Positions 1-8,135 of a stretch of DNA of 35,936 nt are shown in pieces. The DNA is taken from NCBI GenBank assembly GCA_007692485.1, contig REBY01000104.1, forward strand, positions 1 through 35,936. Direction: 5' to 3'. The DNA comes from Pseudomonadaceae bacterium (GTDB lineage: Bacteria; Pseudomonadota; Gammaproteobacteria; Pseudomonadales; Pseudomonadaceae). Positions within the stretch are counted from its first letter, which is position 1. Each line of letters begins with the position of its first letter. The translations under genes and the position numbers were made by a program. Below the pieces are notes generated by a model that saw only the letters and a list, made by a program, of their open reading frames with translations, was not told where the DNA came from and did not search any database.

Positions 1-225
1 CACTACCTTGACCCCGGTGCCCAACTGCAAACCAGAGGGCAACTGGGTATCCTGGCTGCTTTGCGCACCCGGCTGACGCTTGATCTGATAGAGCAAATCC
101 TCCACCTCGGCACGGTCGCGCTTGAAACCGGTGGTCGACACGTTGGCCAGATTGTTGGAAATGGTCGTCATCATTTTGTCTTGAGCGGCCAAGCCGGTCT
201 TGCTGACCCATAGTGCTGCGTGCAT
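1..225 (-). CDS. flgG: Flagellar distal rod protein FlgG, N-terminal 75 residues (cut by window start)
   Basis: This is the start of flgG, missing from the ORF track because it runs off the window. Reading the minus strand from the ATG at 225 gives [19 protein letters not shown], followed by the flagellar rod signature around '[20 protein letters not shown]'. That is the N-terminal helix shared by all rod and hook proteins, and the rest matches FlgG. FlgG builds the distal rod that crosses the periplasm through the P and L rings. A good ribosome site (GAGGAGA) lies just upstream. The gene begins 39 bases after flgF and is in the same orientation, so it is co-transcribed with it. The remaining roughly 185 codons lie outside the window. 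Confidence 0.95.
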   Translation of the reverse strand, partial: MHAALWVSKTGLAAQDKMMTTISNNLANVSTTGFKRDRAEVEDLLYQIKRQPGAQSSQDTQLPSGLQLGTGVKVV

Positions 226-264
226 CACACTTCTCCTCGCTGTTCGTCAACGAACAGTCGCCGA

Positions 265-1005
265 TTAACTCATTTGCAGAAGGCGGTCAGTCACCTGAGC
301 GTTCTCTTCTGCGGTACGCATCATCTTGATATGCAATTCAAACTGGCGAGCCAGTGACAGCATTGCGGTCATTTCTTCCACCGCATTGACGTTACTGCCT
401 TCCAGAAAACCGGTGACGATGCGCACATTGCCATCCGGTAGTTGTTCTTCCTCACCTTCCACCCGCATCAGACCGTCCAACCCTTTGGTCATCGCCTGCT
501 GGTCCGGATTAACCAACTTGATGCGGTCAACCTCGGCTAATACATTCGGCCCCTCACCCAAGGCCTGAACACTGATAGTGCCGTCCACGCCGATCTCGAT
601 CTTGTCCGCGGGCGGTATTGCTACCGGGCCACCGTTACCCAGTACCGGCAACCCATTACTGGTGACCAATAAGCCGAATTCGGTGACATGCAGGCTGCCG
701 GCACGGGTGTATGCTTCAGTGCCGTCGGGCGCCTGCACAGCAATCCAGCCATCTCGCTCGACCGCAATATCCAGATCACGGCCGGTCTGAATCAAAGTAC
801 CGGAGGACAGATCAGTGCCCGGTCGCTCGCTCATGGCATAGGCCCGCGTCGGCATGGTTTCGCCATAGACCGGCATAGAGCGCGCCTGCTCGAAATCGCG
901 GCGAAACCCCGTCGTGGCAACGTTGGCCAAATTATTGGCGTGCGCGCGCTGACCTAGCATGTTCTGGCTGGCCCCGCTCATCGAGATATAAAGCGACTTA
1001 TCCAT
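265..1005 (-). CDS. flgF: Flagellar proximal rod protein FlgF
   Basis: FlgF is one of the rod proteins of the flagellar basal body, exported by the flagellar type III apparatus and assembled in the periplasm. The 246-residue product has the family length. It opens with MDKSLYISMSGASQNM and the rod/hook signature 'ANNLANVATTGFRRDF' (about residues 24-39). It ends with a conserved C-terminal helix containing 'SNVNAVEEMTAMLSLARQFE'. The start is fixed by CAGGAG eight bases upstream. It is the first gene of a unit that continues into flgG, with its own sigma-54 promoter and a terminator separating it from flgE. Identification is firm. Confidence 0.97.
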   Translation of the reverse strand: MDKSLYISMSGASQNMLGQRAHANNLANVATTGFRRDFEQARSMPVYGETMPTRAYAMSERPGTDLSSGTLIQTGRDLDIAVERDGWIAVQAPDGTEAYTRAGSLHVTEFGLLVTSNGLPVLGNGGPVAIPPADKIEIGVDGTISVQALGEGPNVLAEVDRIKLVNPDQQAMTKGLDGLMRVEGEEEQLPDGNVRIVTGFLEGSNVNAVEEMTAMLSLARQFELHIKMMRTAEENAQVTDRLLQMS

Positions 1006-1060
1006 GCGGACTCCTGCGGCGTCGAAAATTTGCCGTAATTGCGGATCTCATTGGATATCA

Positions 1061-1077
1061 AGCAGAAACTGTGCCAA
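1061..1077 (-). promoter_or_regulatory. Sigma-54 (RpoN) promoter of flgFG
   Basis: The minus strand reads TTGGCACAGTTTCTGCT. The GG and GC dinucleotides are exactly 10 bases apart, as required for the -24/-12 elements (consensus TGGCAC-N5-TTGC). The predicted transcript start is about 1050, giving a leader of about 45 bases before flgF. In Pseudomonas flgFGHIJKL is known to depend on RpoN with FleQ/FleR. Position and geometry agree, but activity is inferred. Confidence 0.8.
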
Positions 1078-1183
1078 TGCCACATAAAATCCATAACAAA
1101 TTGATTTATATGCATTATTTAATGAGGACTAAGACGACCTGAGGGGATGGCGGCAAACTACTGCCTAACGGAAAAGTAACTGA

Positions 1184-1213
1184 CAAAAAAACGCCGTCCA
1201 GGTGGACGGCGTT
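1184..1213 (-). terminator. Rho-independent terminator of flgBCDE
   Basis: The minus strand has a perfect 11-base stem, AACGCCGTCCA paired with TGGACGGCGTT around a 2-base centre, followed directly by a run of T. It starts 10 bases after the flgE stop codon and so closes the flgBCDE transcript before flgF. Confidence 0.92.
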
Positions 1214-1223
1214 CGTGAGCGAA

Positions 1224-2624
1224 TTAACGCAAGTTGATGATGGTCTGAGTGACCGTATCCTGAGTCTGGATTGTTTTTGCGTTGGCCTGGTAGTTACGCT
1301 GAGCAACAATCATATTGATCAACTGCTCGGACAGATCCACGTTTGACTGCTCCAAAGCACCCGACTGAATCGAACCCAGGGTACCACTGGTAGGTGCGCC
1401 AATAACCGGCTCACCTGAGGCGGCTGACTGCGACCAGGCCGTTTTGCCCAGCGGGTTCAAACCCTGCTGATTGGCAAAAGTAGCCAGTACAACCTGCCCC
1501 TGCACCTTGGTCTGACCATTGGTGTAGCGCGCTACCAGCAAACCGGCATCGTCAATTTCCAGACCGGCCAGCTCACCGGTAGTAAAGCCGTCCTGTGTCA
1601 GCGCTGTAACACCGAAACTGGAGGAATATTGCGTGGAGCCGGTCAGGTCAAGAGAGAAGTCCAACCCTACCTCGGCACCGGTCGGCTGACCGGAACTATC
1701 CAGAGGCGCCCAGTTTTCAAAGGTAAAGGTTCGACCGGAAACCAGTTCACCCACGCTATTGAACTGAAGCGGAATTGGCTCCGGATCGAAAGCCGGATCA
1801 GTTGGTAGCAGGTTATTGCCAATCAAATTGCCGTCGCCATCGACACCGCCATCCAGATTGACCTGACGACCGTCAATCAGAGCAAACATGTCCCACTGAT
1901 TAGAATCGGTTTTAACAAAATACTTGGTTAAAACATGGGGGTTGCCCTGGCTGTCATAGATATTGACCGAGGTAGAGCTGTTATAGGTTGCCGAATTGGT
2001 CGGATCAAAGGTGCCCTGAGCGGCGCCCTTGGCGAGCGCAATATCATCCGGATCTGTTGGATCGGCTGCTGGGTTGTCGACAAAATATTGATCAAATGCC
2101 TGCTGCCACGGCTGCGGCCGCACACTGGTCGAGTTCAGGTTCAGGGTCGACTCGATCTGGGTAGTGGCCTGCGGATTAGCCGATCGCGTGTCAACGCGCA
2201 GATCCGTTTGTACGCCCTGGTTGACCTGTCCAGTCACCGGGTTAACCCCGTAACCTTGCAAGCGCTCGCCAAAGTTATTGGTAATAAAGCCCTCACGATT
2301 GGTACCAAAATAACCGGCACGCGTGTAGCTCAGAGCGCCCTCATTACTGGTCACGAAAAAGCCATTACCGTTGATGGCCAAATCCAGGCTGTTTTCAGTG
2401 AAATCAATATTACCTTGGGTGAACAGCTGCGCCACATCACCGAGCAGCACACCGCTGCCTTGCGCGTTACTGCCCGACCCCAACACTGAAGCGGCATAGA
2501 CATCAGCAAATTCGGCCCGCGAGGCTTTGAAACCAACGGTACCGACGTTGGCAACATTGTTACCGGTAATATTCAGATCGGAAGATGCCGCCCGAATACC
2601 ACTCAAACCGATATTAAATGACAT
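1224..2624 (-). CDS. flgE: Flagellar hook protein FlgE
   Basis: FlgE polymerises to form the hook, the flexible joint outside the outer membrane that links rod and filament. The 466-residue product begins MSFNIGLSGIRAASSDL and carries the rod/hook N-terminal signature 'ITGNNVANVGTVGFKASR'. It has a variable middle (D1/D2 domains, about residues 80-370). It ends with the C-terminal helix 'GALEQSNVDLSEQLINMIVA' and 'QRNYQANAKTIQTQD', both diagnostic of FlgE. Length fits the pseudomonad hook protein. AAGGAG lies upstream of the ATG. It is 29 bases behind flgD, the hook-cap gene needed for its assembly, and is the last gene of flgBCDE. Confidence 0.97.
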   Translation of the reverse strand: MSFNIGLSGIRAASSDLNITGNNVANVGTVGFKASRAEFADVYAASVLGSGSNAQGSGVLLGDVAQLFTQGNIDFTENSLDLAINGNGFFVTSNEGALSYTRAGYFGTNREGFITNNFGERLQGYGVNPVTGQVNQGVQTDLRVDTRSANPQATTQIESTLNLNSTSVRPQPWQQAFDQYFVDNPAADPTDPDDIALAKGAAQGTFDPTNSATYNSSTSVNIYDSQGNPHVLTKYFVKTDSNQWDMFALIDGRQVNLDGGVDGDGNLIGNNLLPTDPAFDPEPIPLQFNSVGELVSGRTFTFENWAPLDSSGQPTGAEVGLDFSLDLTGSTQYSSSFGVTALTQDGFTTGELAGLEIDDAGLLVARYTNGQTKVQGQVVLATFANQQGLNPLGKTAWSQSAASGEPVIGAPTSGTLGSIQSGALEQSNVDLSEQLINMIVAQRNYQANAKTIQTQDTVTQTIINLR

Positions 2625-2653
2625 ATCAAACTCCTTACTGTATCGGACGGCCG

Positions 2654-3340
2654 TTAACGGCCAATGGAAAACACTTCAGACAGCTCAATGCTGCCAAGAC
2701 CAGACAGGTTAAGTACCATGTCACCATTCTTGCCCATGCCCAATGAAACACTGTCGACATTAGCCGGCAACAGAGTTGCCAGTTGCTTGTTTTCACCCTC
2801 TAGCACGGCGTTGGCTTCAAACTTGTAGCGCCCAGGCGGCAAGACATTGCCGTTACCGTCAGTGCCATCCCAGGTGAACTTGTGCAAACCTGCTTTTTGC
2901 GCGCCCATATTCAAGTTGGTAATCAGGCTGCCAGAATCGCTATACACCGAGACGCTGACGTGCTCACTGGGCTTGTTCAGCACCAGTTCGCCCGTCATCC
3001 CGACTGCGGTATCCACCATGGAGCGCGACGTTGGCACGGTGACCGATCGGCCAACCAGCGAGGAAGCTTGCAGTGCTTGTGACGACTGATAGCCACCCAA
3101 CAGGGATTCCATCGACTTATTCAGGTTTTCGATACCTTCCACCGTGCTGAACTGGGCCAGCTGGGCAATAAATTCGCCGTTTTCCTGCGGTGATAGAGGG
3201 TCTTGGTTATTCAGCTGCGCGACCAGCAATTGCAGGAACTGGTCCTTGCCCAATTCATCACCCTTGGCAAAGCGCGACTGATCAACCTGATACTGGTCGA
3301 GTATGCTTTCACCGGTGGCCATACTGCTGTTGATGTTCAT
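2654..3340 (-). CDS. flgD: Flagellar hook assembly (cap) protein FlgD
   Basis: FlgD sits as a cap on the growing hook and is removed when the hook is complete. The 228-residue protein has the conserved N-terminal export and cap segment 'LGKDQFLQLLVAQLNNQDPL' (about residues 30-50). This is followed by 'NGEFIAQLAQFSTVEGIENL' and a C-terminal part with the Tudor and immunoglobulin-like folds typical of FlgD ('HKFTWDGTDGNGNVLPPGRY'). The ATG at 3340 has TGGAG upstream. It lies between flgC and flgE in the standard order. Confidence 0.96.
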   Translation of the reverse strand: MNINSSMATGESILDQYQVDQSRFAKGDELGKDQFLQLLVAQLNNQDPLSPQENGEFIAQLAQFSTVEGIENLNKSMESLLGGYQSSQALQASSLVGRSVTVPTSRSMVDTAVGMTGELVLNKPSEHVSVSVYSDSGSLITNLNMGAQKAGLHKFTWDGTDGNGNVLPPGRYKFEANAVLEGENKQLATLLPANVDSVSLGMGKNGDMVLNLSGLGSIELSEVFSIGR

Positions 3341-3360
3341 GCCCTACTCCATTTGTGCAA

Positions 3361-3804
3361 TTACTGACCCAGCGTCAATACGCGCTGCAGCATGGTTTTG
3401 GTGGTGTTCATTATTTCCACGTTGGTTTGATAGCTGCGTGACGCCGACATCATGTTGGCCATTTCTTCGACCACATTGACGTTGGGGTAAAACACGTAGC
3501 CTTCTTCATTGGCCATCGGGTGGTCAGGCTCGTATCGAGCCTGCAGCTCTGCATCTGACTCGACGATGCCTAGCACCTGAACACCCTGCCCTTGCGCCTG
3601 ATCTTGAGTGAAGGGTGAACTGCCTAGACCGCCCTGTTGCTGCTGAAATACCGTGGCAAAGACTGGGTGCCGCGCCCGATAGGTTTCATCGGTACTGCTG
3701 GAAACGGTTTCCGCGTTGGCGATGTTGCTGGCTACGGTATTCAGGCGCAGTGACTGGGCACTCATGGCCGAACCGGCAATATCAAAGATCTGACTAAGTG
3801 CCAT
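3361..3804 (-). CDS. flgC: Flagellar basal-body proximal rod protein FlgC
   Basis: FlgC is a proximal rod component between the MS ring and the distal rod. It has 147 residues, the family length, beginning MALSQIFDIAGSAMSAQS with 'NTVASNIANAETVSSS' as the rod signature. It ends with the C-terminal helix 'NVNVVEEMANMMSASRSYQT'. Its AGGAGA ribosome site lies in the last codons of flgB, from which it is separated by 2 bases, so translation is probably coupled. Confidence 0.97.
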   Translation of the reverse strand: MALSQIFDIAGSAMSAQSLRLNTVASNIANAETVSSSTDETYRARHPVFATVFQQQQGGLGSSPFTQDQAQGQGVQVLGIVESDAELQARYEPDHPMANEEGYVFYPNVNVVEEMANMMSASRSYQTNVEIMNTTKTMLQRVLTLGQ

Positions 3805-3806
3805 GG

Positions 3807-4211
3807 TTATTCTCCTCGAAGGGCAGTCATCAGCCCTTTGAATTTGCCATCAAGAAAAGTAAAACTGGCCTGAAAGTCGATAGCGTTCTCGGCAAATTTA
3901 GCCTTCTCTACCTCAGTATCCACAGTATTGCCATCAATTGCCGGCTGACTCGGCGTGCGAAAGCGCAGTGCAGCCGCTTGATCAAGGAACCCCTGAGCGG
4001 GTAAATGCTGTGCATGCGTGCGATCGGCCCGGAAGCTGCTATCTGTGCTGGTTTTCTGTGCTTGCAGAACTGTCTGGAAGTCCAGATCTCGGGCCTTGAA
4101 GTTGGGGGTGTCTGCGTTGGCCAAGTTATTCGACAGCACCGAGGCCCGCTCAGCACGGAACTTCAATGCTTGCTCATGGACGCCCAGTGCGCGGTCAAAA
4201 TTCAGACTCAT
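3807..4211 (-). CDS. flgB: Flagellar basal-body proximal rod protein FlgB
   Basis: FlgB is a proximal rod subunit next to FlgC. The 134-residue protein carries 'ASVLSNNLANADTPNFKARD' near residue 25-45, the classic FlgB form of the rod signature. It ends with 'ENAIDFQASFTFLDGKFKGL'. It is the first gene of flgBCDE, and a sigma-54 promoter lies about 55-70 bases upstream. The upstream neighbour is cheR, the same linkage as in P. putida-type pseudomonads. In P. aeruginosa, by contrast, cheVR/flgAMN is separate from flgB. Confidence 0.97.
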   Translation of the reverse strand: MSLNFDRALGVHEQALKFRAERASVLSNNLANADTPNFKARDLDFQTVLQAQKTSTDSSFRADRTHAQHLPAQGFLDQAAALRFRTPSQPAIDGNTVDTEVEKAKFAENAIDFQASFTFLDGKFKGLMTALRGE

Positions 4212-4265
4212 GGTGACAACCTCGTGTCAATTTCTGCGGAGTAGTCTCCGGACACAAGGACACAA

Positions 4266-4280
4266 GCAATAGCCATGCCA
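4266..4280 (-). promoter_or_regulatory. Sigma-54 (RpoN) promoter of flgBCDE
   Basis: The minus strand reads TGGCATGGCTATTGC, which matches TGGCAYG-N4-TTGC with the required 10 bases between GG and GC. The predicted start is near 4254, about 43 bases upstream of the flgB ATG. RpoN control of flgBCDE is established in P. aeruginosa. The assignment to this exact site is inferred from the motif. Confidence 0.85.
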
Positions 4281-4436
4281 AAAGCAAAAGTACTTAATTT
4301 TCAGAAGGTTATGTATTTTAACACTAGCGGGACGGCAACATTTTTCCGTCACCTGGCAAAGCGGAGGCTGCCTGACGCGCACGGCAACGGCAAGGAACAG
4401 CCGCGGCGTTAGGAGTTATCACTGGGGGTGGCCGGG

Positions 4437-5264
4437 TTACTTTGCCTGGTAAACAATACCCGGGCTGCACTGCACCATCTGATACAACTCAGGTAAACCG
4501 TTGAGGGCCTCAGAGGCGCCCAGCATCAAATAGCCGCCGGGTTTAAGCGTGGCATGAATGCGGCGCAGGATGTCTTTTTTGACCTCGGCCGAAAAATAGA
4601 TCAATACATTCCGGCAAAACACGATGTCGAACTTGCCCAGCATGGCGTAGCTGTCGAGGAGATTCAGGGCACGAAATTCCACCCGGCTGCGGATTGGCTG
4701 CTTAACCGCCCAGCGGCCCGGCGAGAGCGGATCAAAATAACGGGTCAGGCGCTCGGGAGCGAGGCCACGGGCAACGGAAAGACTGTCATACTCGGCACTT
4801 TTGGCGGCTGTCAAAATACTGCCAGACAAATCGGTAGCAACAATTTGTGCCCCTGCCCGCAACTGTCCGAGGTTGGTCCGATCAAACTCATCAATAGCCA
4901 TACTCAGTGAATAGGGTTCCTGCCCGGATGAGCAAGCCGCCGACCAAATGCGCAAGCGCTGATGTGGATTGGCCTTGATGAATTCAGGGATAAGCTTTTT
5001 CTTCAGGACTTCGAAGGGATACACATCACGAAACCAGAGGGTCTCATTGGTCGTCATGGCATCCACTACAGCCTCTTTGAGACCACCGCGTGGCTGGGCA
5101 TGAATACGCCGTACCAACTCACTCAGGCTGGTGATTTTTTCCTGCTCCAGCAGCCTATTCAGACGACTGGCAACCAGGTACTGCTTGTTATCTCCCAGCA
5201 CAATGCCGCAGGTCTTTTCCAGAAACTCGCGGAAAACCTGAAAATCCTGATTCGCTGAACTCAC
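4437..5264 (-). CDS. cheR: Chemotaxis protein methyltransferase CheR
   Basis: CheR uses S-adenosylmethionine to methylate glutamates on chemoreceptors, giving sensory adaptation opposite the esterase CheB. The 275-residue product has an N-terminal helical CheR_N domain (about 5-75). The Rossmann methyltransferase domain carries the SAM-binding motif 'IWSAACSSGQEPYSLSM' (about 106-122) and 'FDIVFCRNVLIYF' (about 212-224). The start is GTG at 5264 with AGGAT upstream. No ATG lies near the N-terminus. It is 45 bases downstream of cheV and probably co-transcribed. No CWPI[ST] tail or TPR extension is present, so this is the short single-function form. Confidence 0.96.
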   Translation of the reverse strand: MSSANQDFQVFREFLEKTCGIVLGDNKQYLVASRLNRLLEQEKITSLSELVRRIHAQPRGGLKEAVVDAMTTNETLWFRDVYPFEVLKKKLIPEFIKANPHQRLRIWSAACSSGQEPYSLSMAIDEFDRTNLGQLRAGAQIVATDLSGSILTAAKSAEYDSLSVARGLAPERLTRYFDPLSPGRWAVKQPIRSRVEFRALNLLDSYAMLGKFDIVFCRNVLIYFSAEVKKDILRRIHATLKPGGYLMLGASEALNGLPELYQMVQCSPGIVYQAK

Positions 5265-5309
5265 GCAGCCATCCTGTTTTGCCTGTAGCTGGATATCACG
5301 GGTGGCCGA

Positions 5310-6251
5310 CTATTGTGCCACATCACCACGCAATGCATGTAAACGGTCAACAACCCGCTGGGCCAACTCATCCGGACGGAACTTGGCCAAAAAGTCATCG
5401 GCACCGACCTTCTTCACCATTGCCTGATTGAACACGCCGGACAATGAGGTGTGTAGCATGACGTGCAGACCGCTCAAGCGCGGGTCATTGCGTACTTCAG
5501 CCGTCAATGTGTAGCCGTCCATTTCGGGCATCTCGATATCCGACACCATGAGCAGCAACTCCTTGGTCACGTCGTCACCTTTCTCGGCCATATCCTTGAG
5601 ATAATTAAGCGCCTGCCGACCATCATTCAACGCAATTACTTCAACACCGACCTCTTCCAGGCAACGAGTTACCTGCTTGCGCGCAATCATCGAATCATCA
5701 ACCACCAAAACGCGCCGGGAAACGGCCTCAGCCTGGGTTTGCTCATCGATAATGCCTTCAGAAACCCCTTCTGACATGGGCACCACTTCTGCCAGGATCT
5801 TCTCCACGTCAATGATCTCAACCATTTGCTCATCTACCCGGGTGACTGCGGTCAAATAATGCTCGCGCCCGGTACCACGGGGTGGCGGATGAATTTCCGA
5901 CCAGTTCATATTGACGATGCGTTCAACCGAACGCACCAGAAAACCCTGCACGCGATAGTTGTACTCGGTGATGATCACAAAGGCCGTGCTGATATCGTCA
6001 AGCCCGGGGCCGCCAGTCGCCTTGTTAAGGTCAATAATAGGCAATGTGCCGCCGCGGATGTGAGCAACCCCACGGACGACAGGATTCAGCCGGGGCAGAA
6101 TCGTCAGCTTCGGGCACTGCAGGACTTCTTTGACCTTGAACACATTAATCCCGTACAGCTGCTTGCCAGCCAGACGGAATAACAACAATTCAAGGCGATT
6201 CTGCCCAACCAGCTGGGTACGCTGGTTGACTGAATCCATTACGCCAGCCAT
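5310..6251 (-). CDS. cheV: Chemotaxis coupling/response-regulator protein CheV
   Basis: CheV couples chemoreceptors to the CheA kinase and has its own phosphorylatable receiver. The product is 313 residues from the ATG at 6251, which has AAGGAG seven bases upstream. The longer 324-residue track start has no comparable site. Residues about 15-160 form a CheW-like domain. Residues about 180-310 form a REC domain with the acidic pocket 'VLVVDDSMIARK', the phospho-acceptor Asp238 in 'SDIEMPEMDG', and the CheV-typical 'FLAKFRPDELA' around the conserved lysine. It lies upstream of cheR and divergent from flgA, the arrangement known for PA3348-PA3350 in P. aeruginosa. Confidence 0.96.
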   Translation of the reverse strand: MAGVMDSVNQRTQLVGQNRLELLLFRLAGKQLYGINVFKVKEVLQCPKLTILPRLNPVVRGVAHIRGGTLPIIDLNKATGGPGLDDISTAFVIITEYNYRVQGFLVRSVERIVNMNWSEIHPPPRGTGREHYLTAVTRVDEQMVEIIDVEKILAEVVPMSEGVSEGIIDEQTQAEAVSRRVLVVDDSMIARKQVTRCLEEVGVEVIALNDGRQALNYLKDMAEKGDDVTKELLLMVSDIEMPEMDGYTLTAEVRNDPRLSGLHVMLHTSLSGVFNQAMVKKVGADDFLAKFRPDELAQRVVDRLHALRGDVAQ

Positions 6252-6278
6252 AAGCCACTCCTTCTTGCCGCCCGGGTC

Positions 6279-6294
6279 AGGCACGCTATTTGCT
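6279..6294 (+). promoter_or_regulatory. Sigma-54 (RpoN) promoter of flgA
   Basis: AGGCACGCTATTTGCT on the plus strand fits the -24/-12 pattern, with GG and GC exactly 10 bases apart. It departs from consensus only at the first T. The predicted start is near 6305, about 50 bases before the flgA ATG. flgA is a class II, RpoN/FleQ-dependent gene in P. aeruginosa, which agrees. Confidence 0.7.
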
Positions 6295-6296
6295 TA

Positions 6297-6322
6297 TTAT
6301 CATGACAACGACGATTCATTGA
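6297..6322 (-). promoter_or_regulatory. Possible FliA (sigma-28) promoter of cheVR
   Basis: The minus strand has TCAA, then 14 bases, then CATGATAA, compared with the FliA pattern TAAA/TCAA-N15-GCCGATAA. The -10 matches at six of eight positions and the spacing is one base short, so this is a weak match. cheVR is a FliA-dependent class IV unit in P. aeruginosa, which is why the site was searched for. It lies directly beside the flgA sigma-54 site on the other strand. Confidence 0.35.
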
Positions 6323-6356
6323 CATGCACTACCCCTAAGCCATCAAGGTTAATTGT

Positions 6357-7070
6357 ATGCGTTTTCTCAACATCTGCGCGGGTTTGGCACTAATTTTTTC
6401 CGCCAACGCATCAGCCAATCCGCTGATTGATCAGCTTATCGGCGTGACCACGGCTTTTCTTGAGGAAGAAATCCAGCAACACCTCGGACAAAGTAGCCGT
6501 GAAGCGCGACATAGCATTGCTGTTAATCGTCTGGATTCACGATTGCGCCTGACGCCATGCCCGGATAGCGACATCCATACCAGCCTGGAAAGCCCGGCTA
6601 CTCCTGTTGGTCGGGTAACCGTACGGGTTGCCTGCGAGAACGAACAAGTGCGCTGGCGCCTGTTCGTTCCGGCCCAGGTCAACCTCTATCAACCGGTAGT
6701 AGTATTGACGCGCCCCCTGGGTCGTCATGCCGCGATCAGTGCCAGCGATCTGACGCTGCTCGAACGTGATGTCGGCTTGCTCAATGGCAGCTACCTGACC
6801 GAACTGGATCAGGCTATCGGCATGCGAACCCGTCGCGCGATACGTGAAGACAGCGTACTTAACCCAAGCCACCTTGAGCTCGACGAGATCGTCAAGCGCG
6901 GTGACCGGGTCGTCATCAGCGCGGCCAACCCAAACATATCCGTACGCATGCCGGGCGAGGCACTTGAAGGCGGTGTGGTCGGCAGCCAGATCCGGGTGCG
7001 CAACAGTCGTTCAGGACGCACCGTGACTGGCCGTATAACGGCACCTGGCCAGGTCAAGGTGGCCCTGTGA
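6357..7070 (+). CDS. flgA: Flagellar P-ring assembly chaperone FlgA
   Basis: FlgA is a periplasmic chaperone that helps FlgI form the P ring around the rod. The 237-residue product starts MRFLNICAGLALIFSANASA, a Sec signal peptide with likely cleavage after ASA. The C-terminal SAF domain (about 110-235) holds 'RPLGRHAAISASDLTLLERD', 'IGMRTRRAIREDSVL' and the end motif 'RVRNSRSGRTVTGRITAPGQ', typical of FlgA. It is divergent from cheV and followed 166 bases later by flgMN. Confidence 0.95.
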   Translation: MRFLNICAGLALIFSANASANPLIDQLIGVTTAFLEEEIQQHLGQSSREARHSIAVNRLDSRLRLTPCPDSDIHTSLESPATPVGRVTVRVACENEQVRWRLFVPAQVNLYQPVVVLTRPLGRHAAISASDLTLLERDVGLLNGSYLTELDQAIGMRTRRAIREDSVLNPSHLELDEIVKRGDRVVISAANPNISVRMPGEALEGGVVGSQIRVRNSRSGRTVTGRITAPGQVKVAL

Positions 7071-7170
7071 AGAACCCCCACCCTTGGGTTATGATGGGTA
7101 GAGAATGTGTAACGCTCGGCACCATGACCGACCCCGTTTCACCACGGCAAAAAAACTTTCAGTCTCAGGC

Positions 7171-7197
7171 TAAAGTTTTTGTCGCACTGGCCGTTAC
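7171..7197 (+). promoter_or_regulatory. FliA (sigma-28) promoter of flgM
   Basis: TAAAGTTT is followed by 11 bases and GCCGTTAC. The -35 is a full match to the enteric FliA consensus TAAAGTTT-N11-GCCGATAA, the spacing is exact and the -10 differs at two positions. It lies about 40 bases before the flgM start. FliA transcribing the gene for its own anti-sigma factor is the known feedback loop. Confidence 0.85.
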
Positions 7198-7236
7198 AGA
7201 TGTCAGTAAAGTAATTAATTCTTGAGGACGGATAGA

Positions 7237-7560
7237 ATGGTCATTGACTTCAACGCGCCCAACAGCGCCAACAACAGCGGCCGTAGCAGCCAGTCTGGTG
7301 CGGCGAATGGCAAGCGCGAGGCCGGCATGGATAGCGCCAGCACTGATAGCCGCAGCCCGCAAACTGCCAACCCGACCAGCGATACAGCGGTCAACCTGAG
7401 CAGCCAGGCACAGCAGCTTCAAGCTATTGAAGATCGGCTCAAGCAAATGCCGGAAGTTGACAGCCAGCGTGTGGCTGAACTGCGTGACGCCATCGCCAAT
7501 GGCAGTTACCAGATTGACAGCGGCCGTATTGCTGACAAACTGCTGGCAAGCGAGGGCTGA
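7237..7560 (+). CDS. flgM: Anti-sigma-28 factor FlgM
   Basis: FlgM binds FliA and is exported through the finished hook, releasing FliA for late flagellar genes. The start is the ATG at 7237, preceded by GAGGACGG. The track start at 7222 is a TTG overlapping that ribosome site. The product is then 107 residues. It has a disordered, Ser/Asn-rich N-terminal half and a C-terminal FliA-binding helix region 'VDSQRVAELRDAIANGSYQ' followed by 'IDSGRIADKLL', diagnostic of FlgM. It is the first gene of flgM-flgN. Confidence 0.95.
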   Translation: MVIDFNAPNSANNSGRSSQSGAANGKREAGMDSASTDSRSPQTANPTSDTAVNLSSQAQQLQAIEDRLKQMPEVDSQRVAELRDAIANGSYQIDSGRIADKLLASEG

Positions 7561-7602
7561 ACCCGGCCCTTTGTCCTGTTCTACTGATCATGGAGAAACG
7601 GC

Positions 7603-8061
7603 ATGCAGCAACTGGCTACCCTACTGAGTAACGCAAATCAGGACTGCCTTGCCTTTCTCGCCCTGCTCGATGATGAGCAGCAAGCTCTGATTGACAGCAA
7701 CATGCCTGCGCTCGAAGCGCTGCTTGAGCGAAAGTCTTCTCTTATTGCACGCCTTGCTGAACACGACCATCAGATCAACAACTGGCTGACAGCCGAGCAG
7801 ATCCCCTCTGGCGGCCTGCGCGATCATCTGGCGACATTGGCTGATACCTCCCTGCAAACAGCCTACACTGAATTTCTCGCTAACCTGGACCAGTGCCAGG
7901 AGGCCAGCAACCGCAATGCTCGCCTGGTGGCACACAACCAGCACAGTACCCGGCACCTGCTCGACCTGTTGCGTAATCAGGGCGAAACAACGCAAAATGT
8001 CTATGATCGTCAAGGCCTTACCCGTGGTCCTGGTGGTCAGCGGACAATCAGCAAAGCCTGA
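7603..8061 (+). CDS. flgN: Flagellar export chaperone FlgN
   Basis: FlgN is a cytoplasmic chaperone for the hook-filament junction proteins FlgK and FlgL. The 152-residue, strongly helical protein begins MQQLATLLSNANQDCLAFLA and has the FlgN-type heptad pattern 'LLERKSSLIARLAEHDHQI' near residues 40-58. The C-terminal segment 'NARLVAHNQHSTRHLLDLL' is the substrate-binding amphipathic helix region. TGGAGA precedes the ATG. It lies 42 bases after flgM, the standard pairing. Confidence 0.92.
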   Translation: MQQLATLLSNANQDCLAFLALLDDEQQALIDSNMPALEALLERKSSLIARLAEHDHQINNWLTAEQIPSGGLRDHLATLADTSLQTAYTEFLANLDQCQEASNRNARLVAHNQHSTRHLLDLLRNQGETTQNVYDRQGLTRGPGGQRTISKA

Positions 8062-8135
8062 TGCTGTAGTCAAAAAGCCAGTACAGTGTTGTATAGTAGC
8101 GCCACTGCCTATAACGAATAAAACGGGATCACTCA

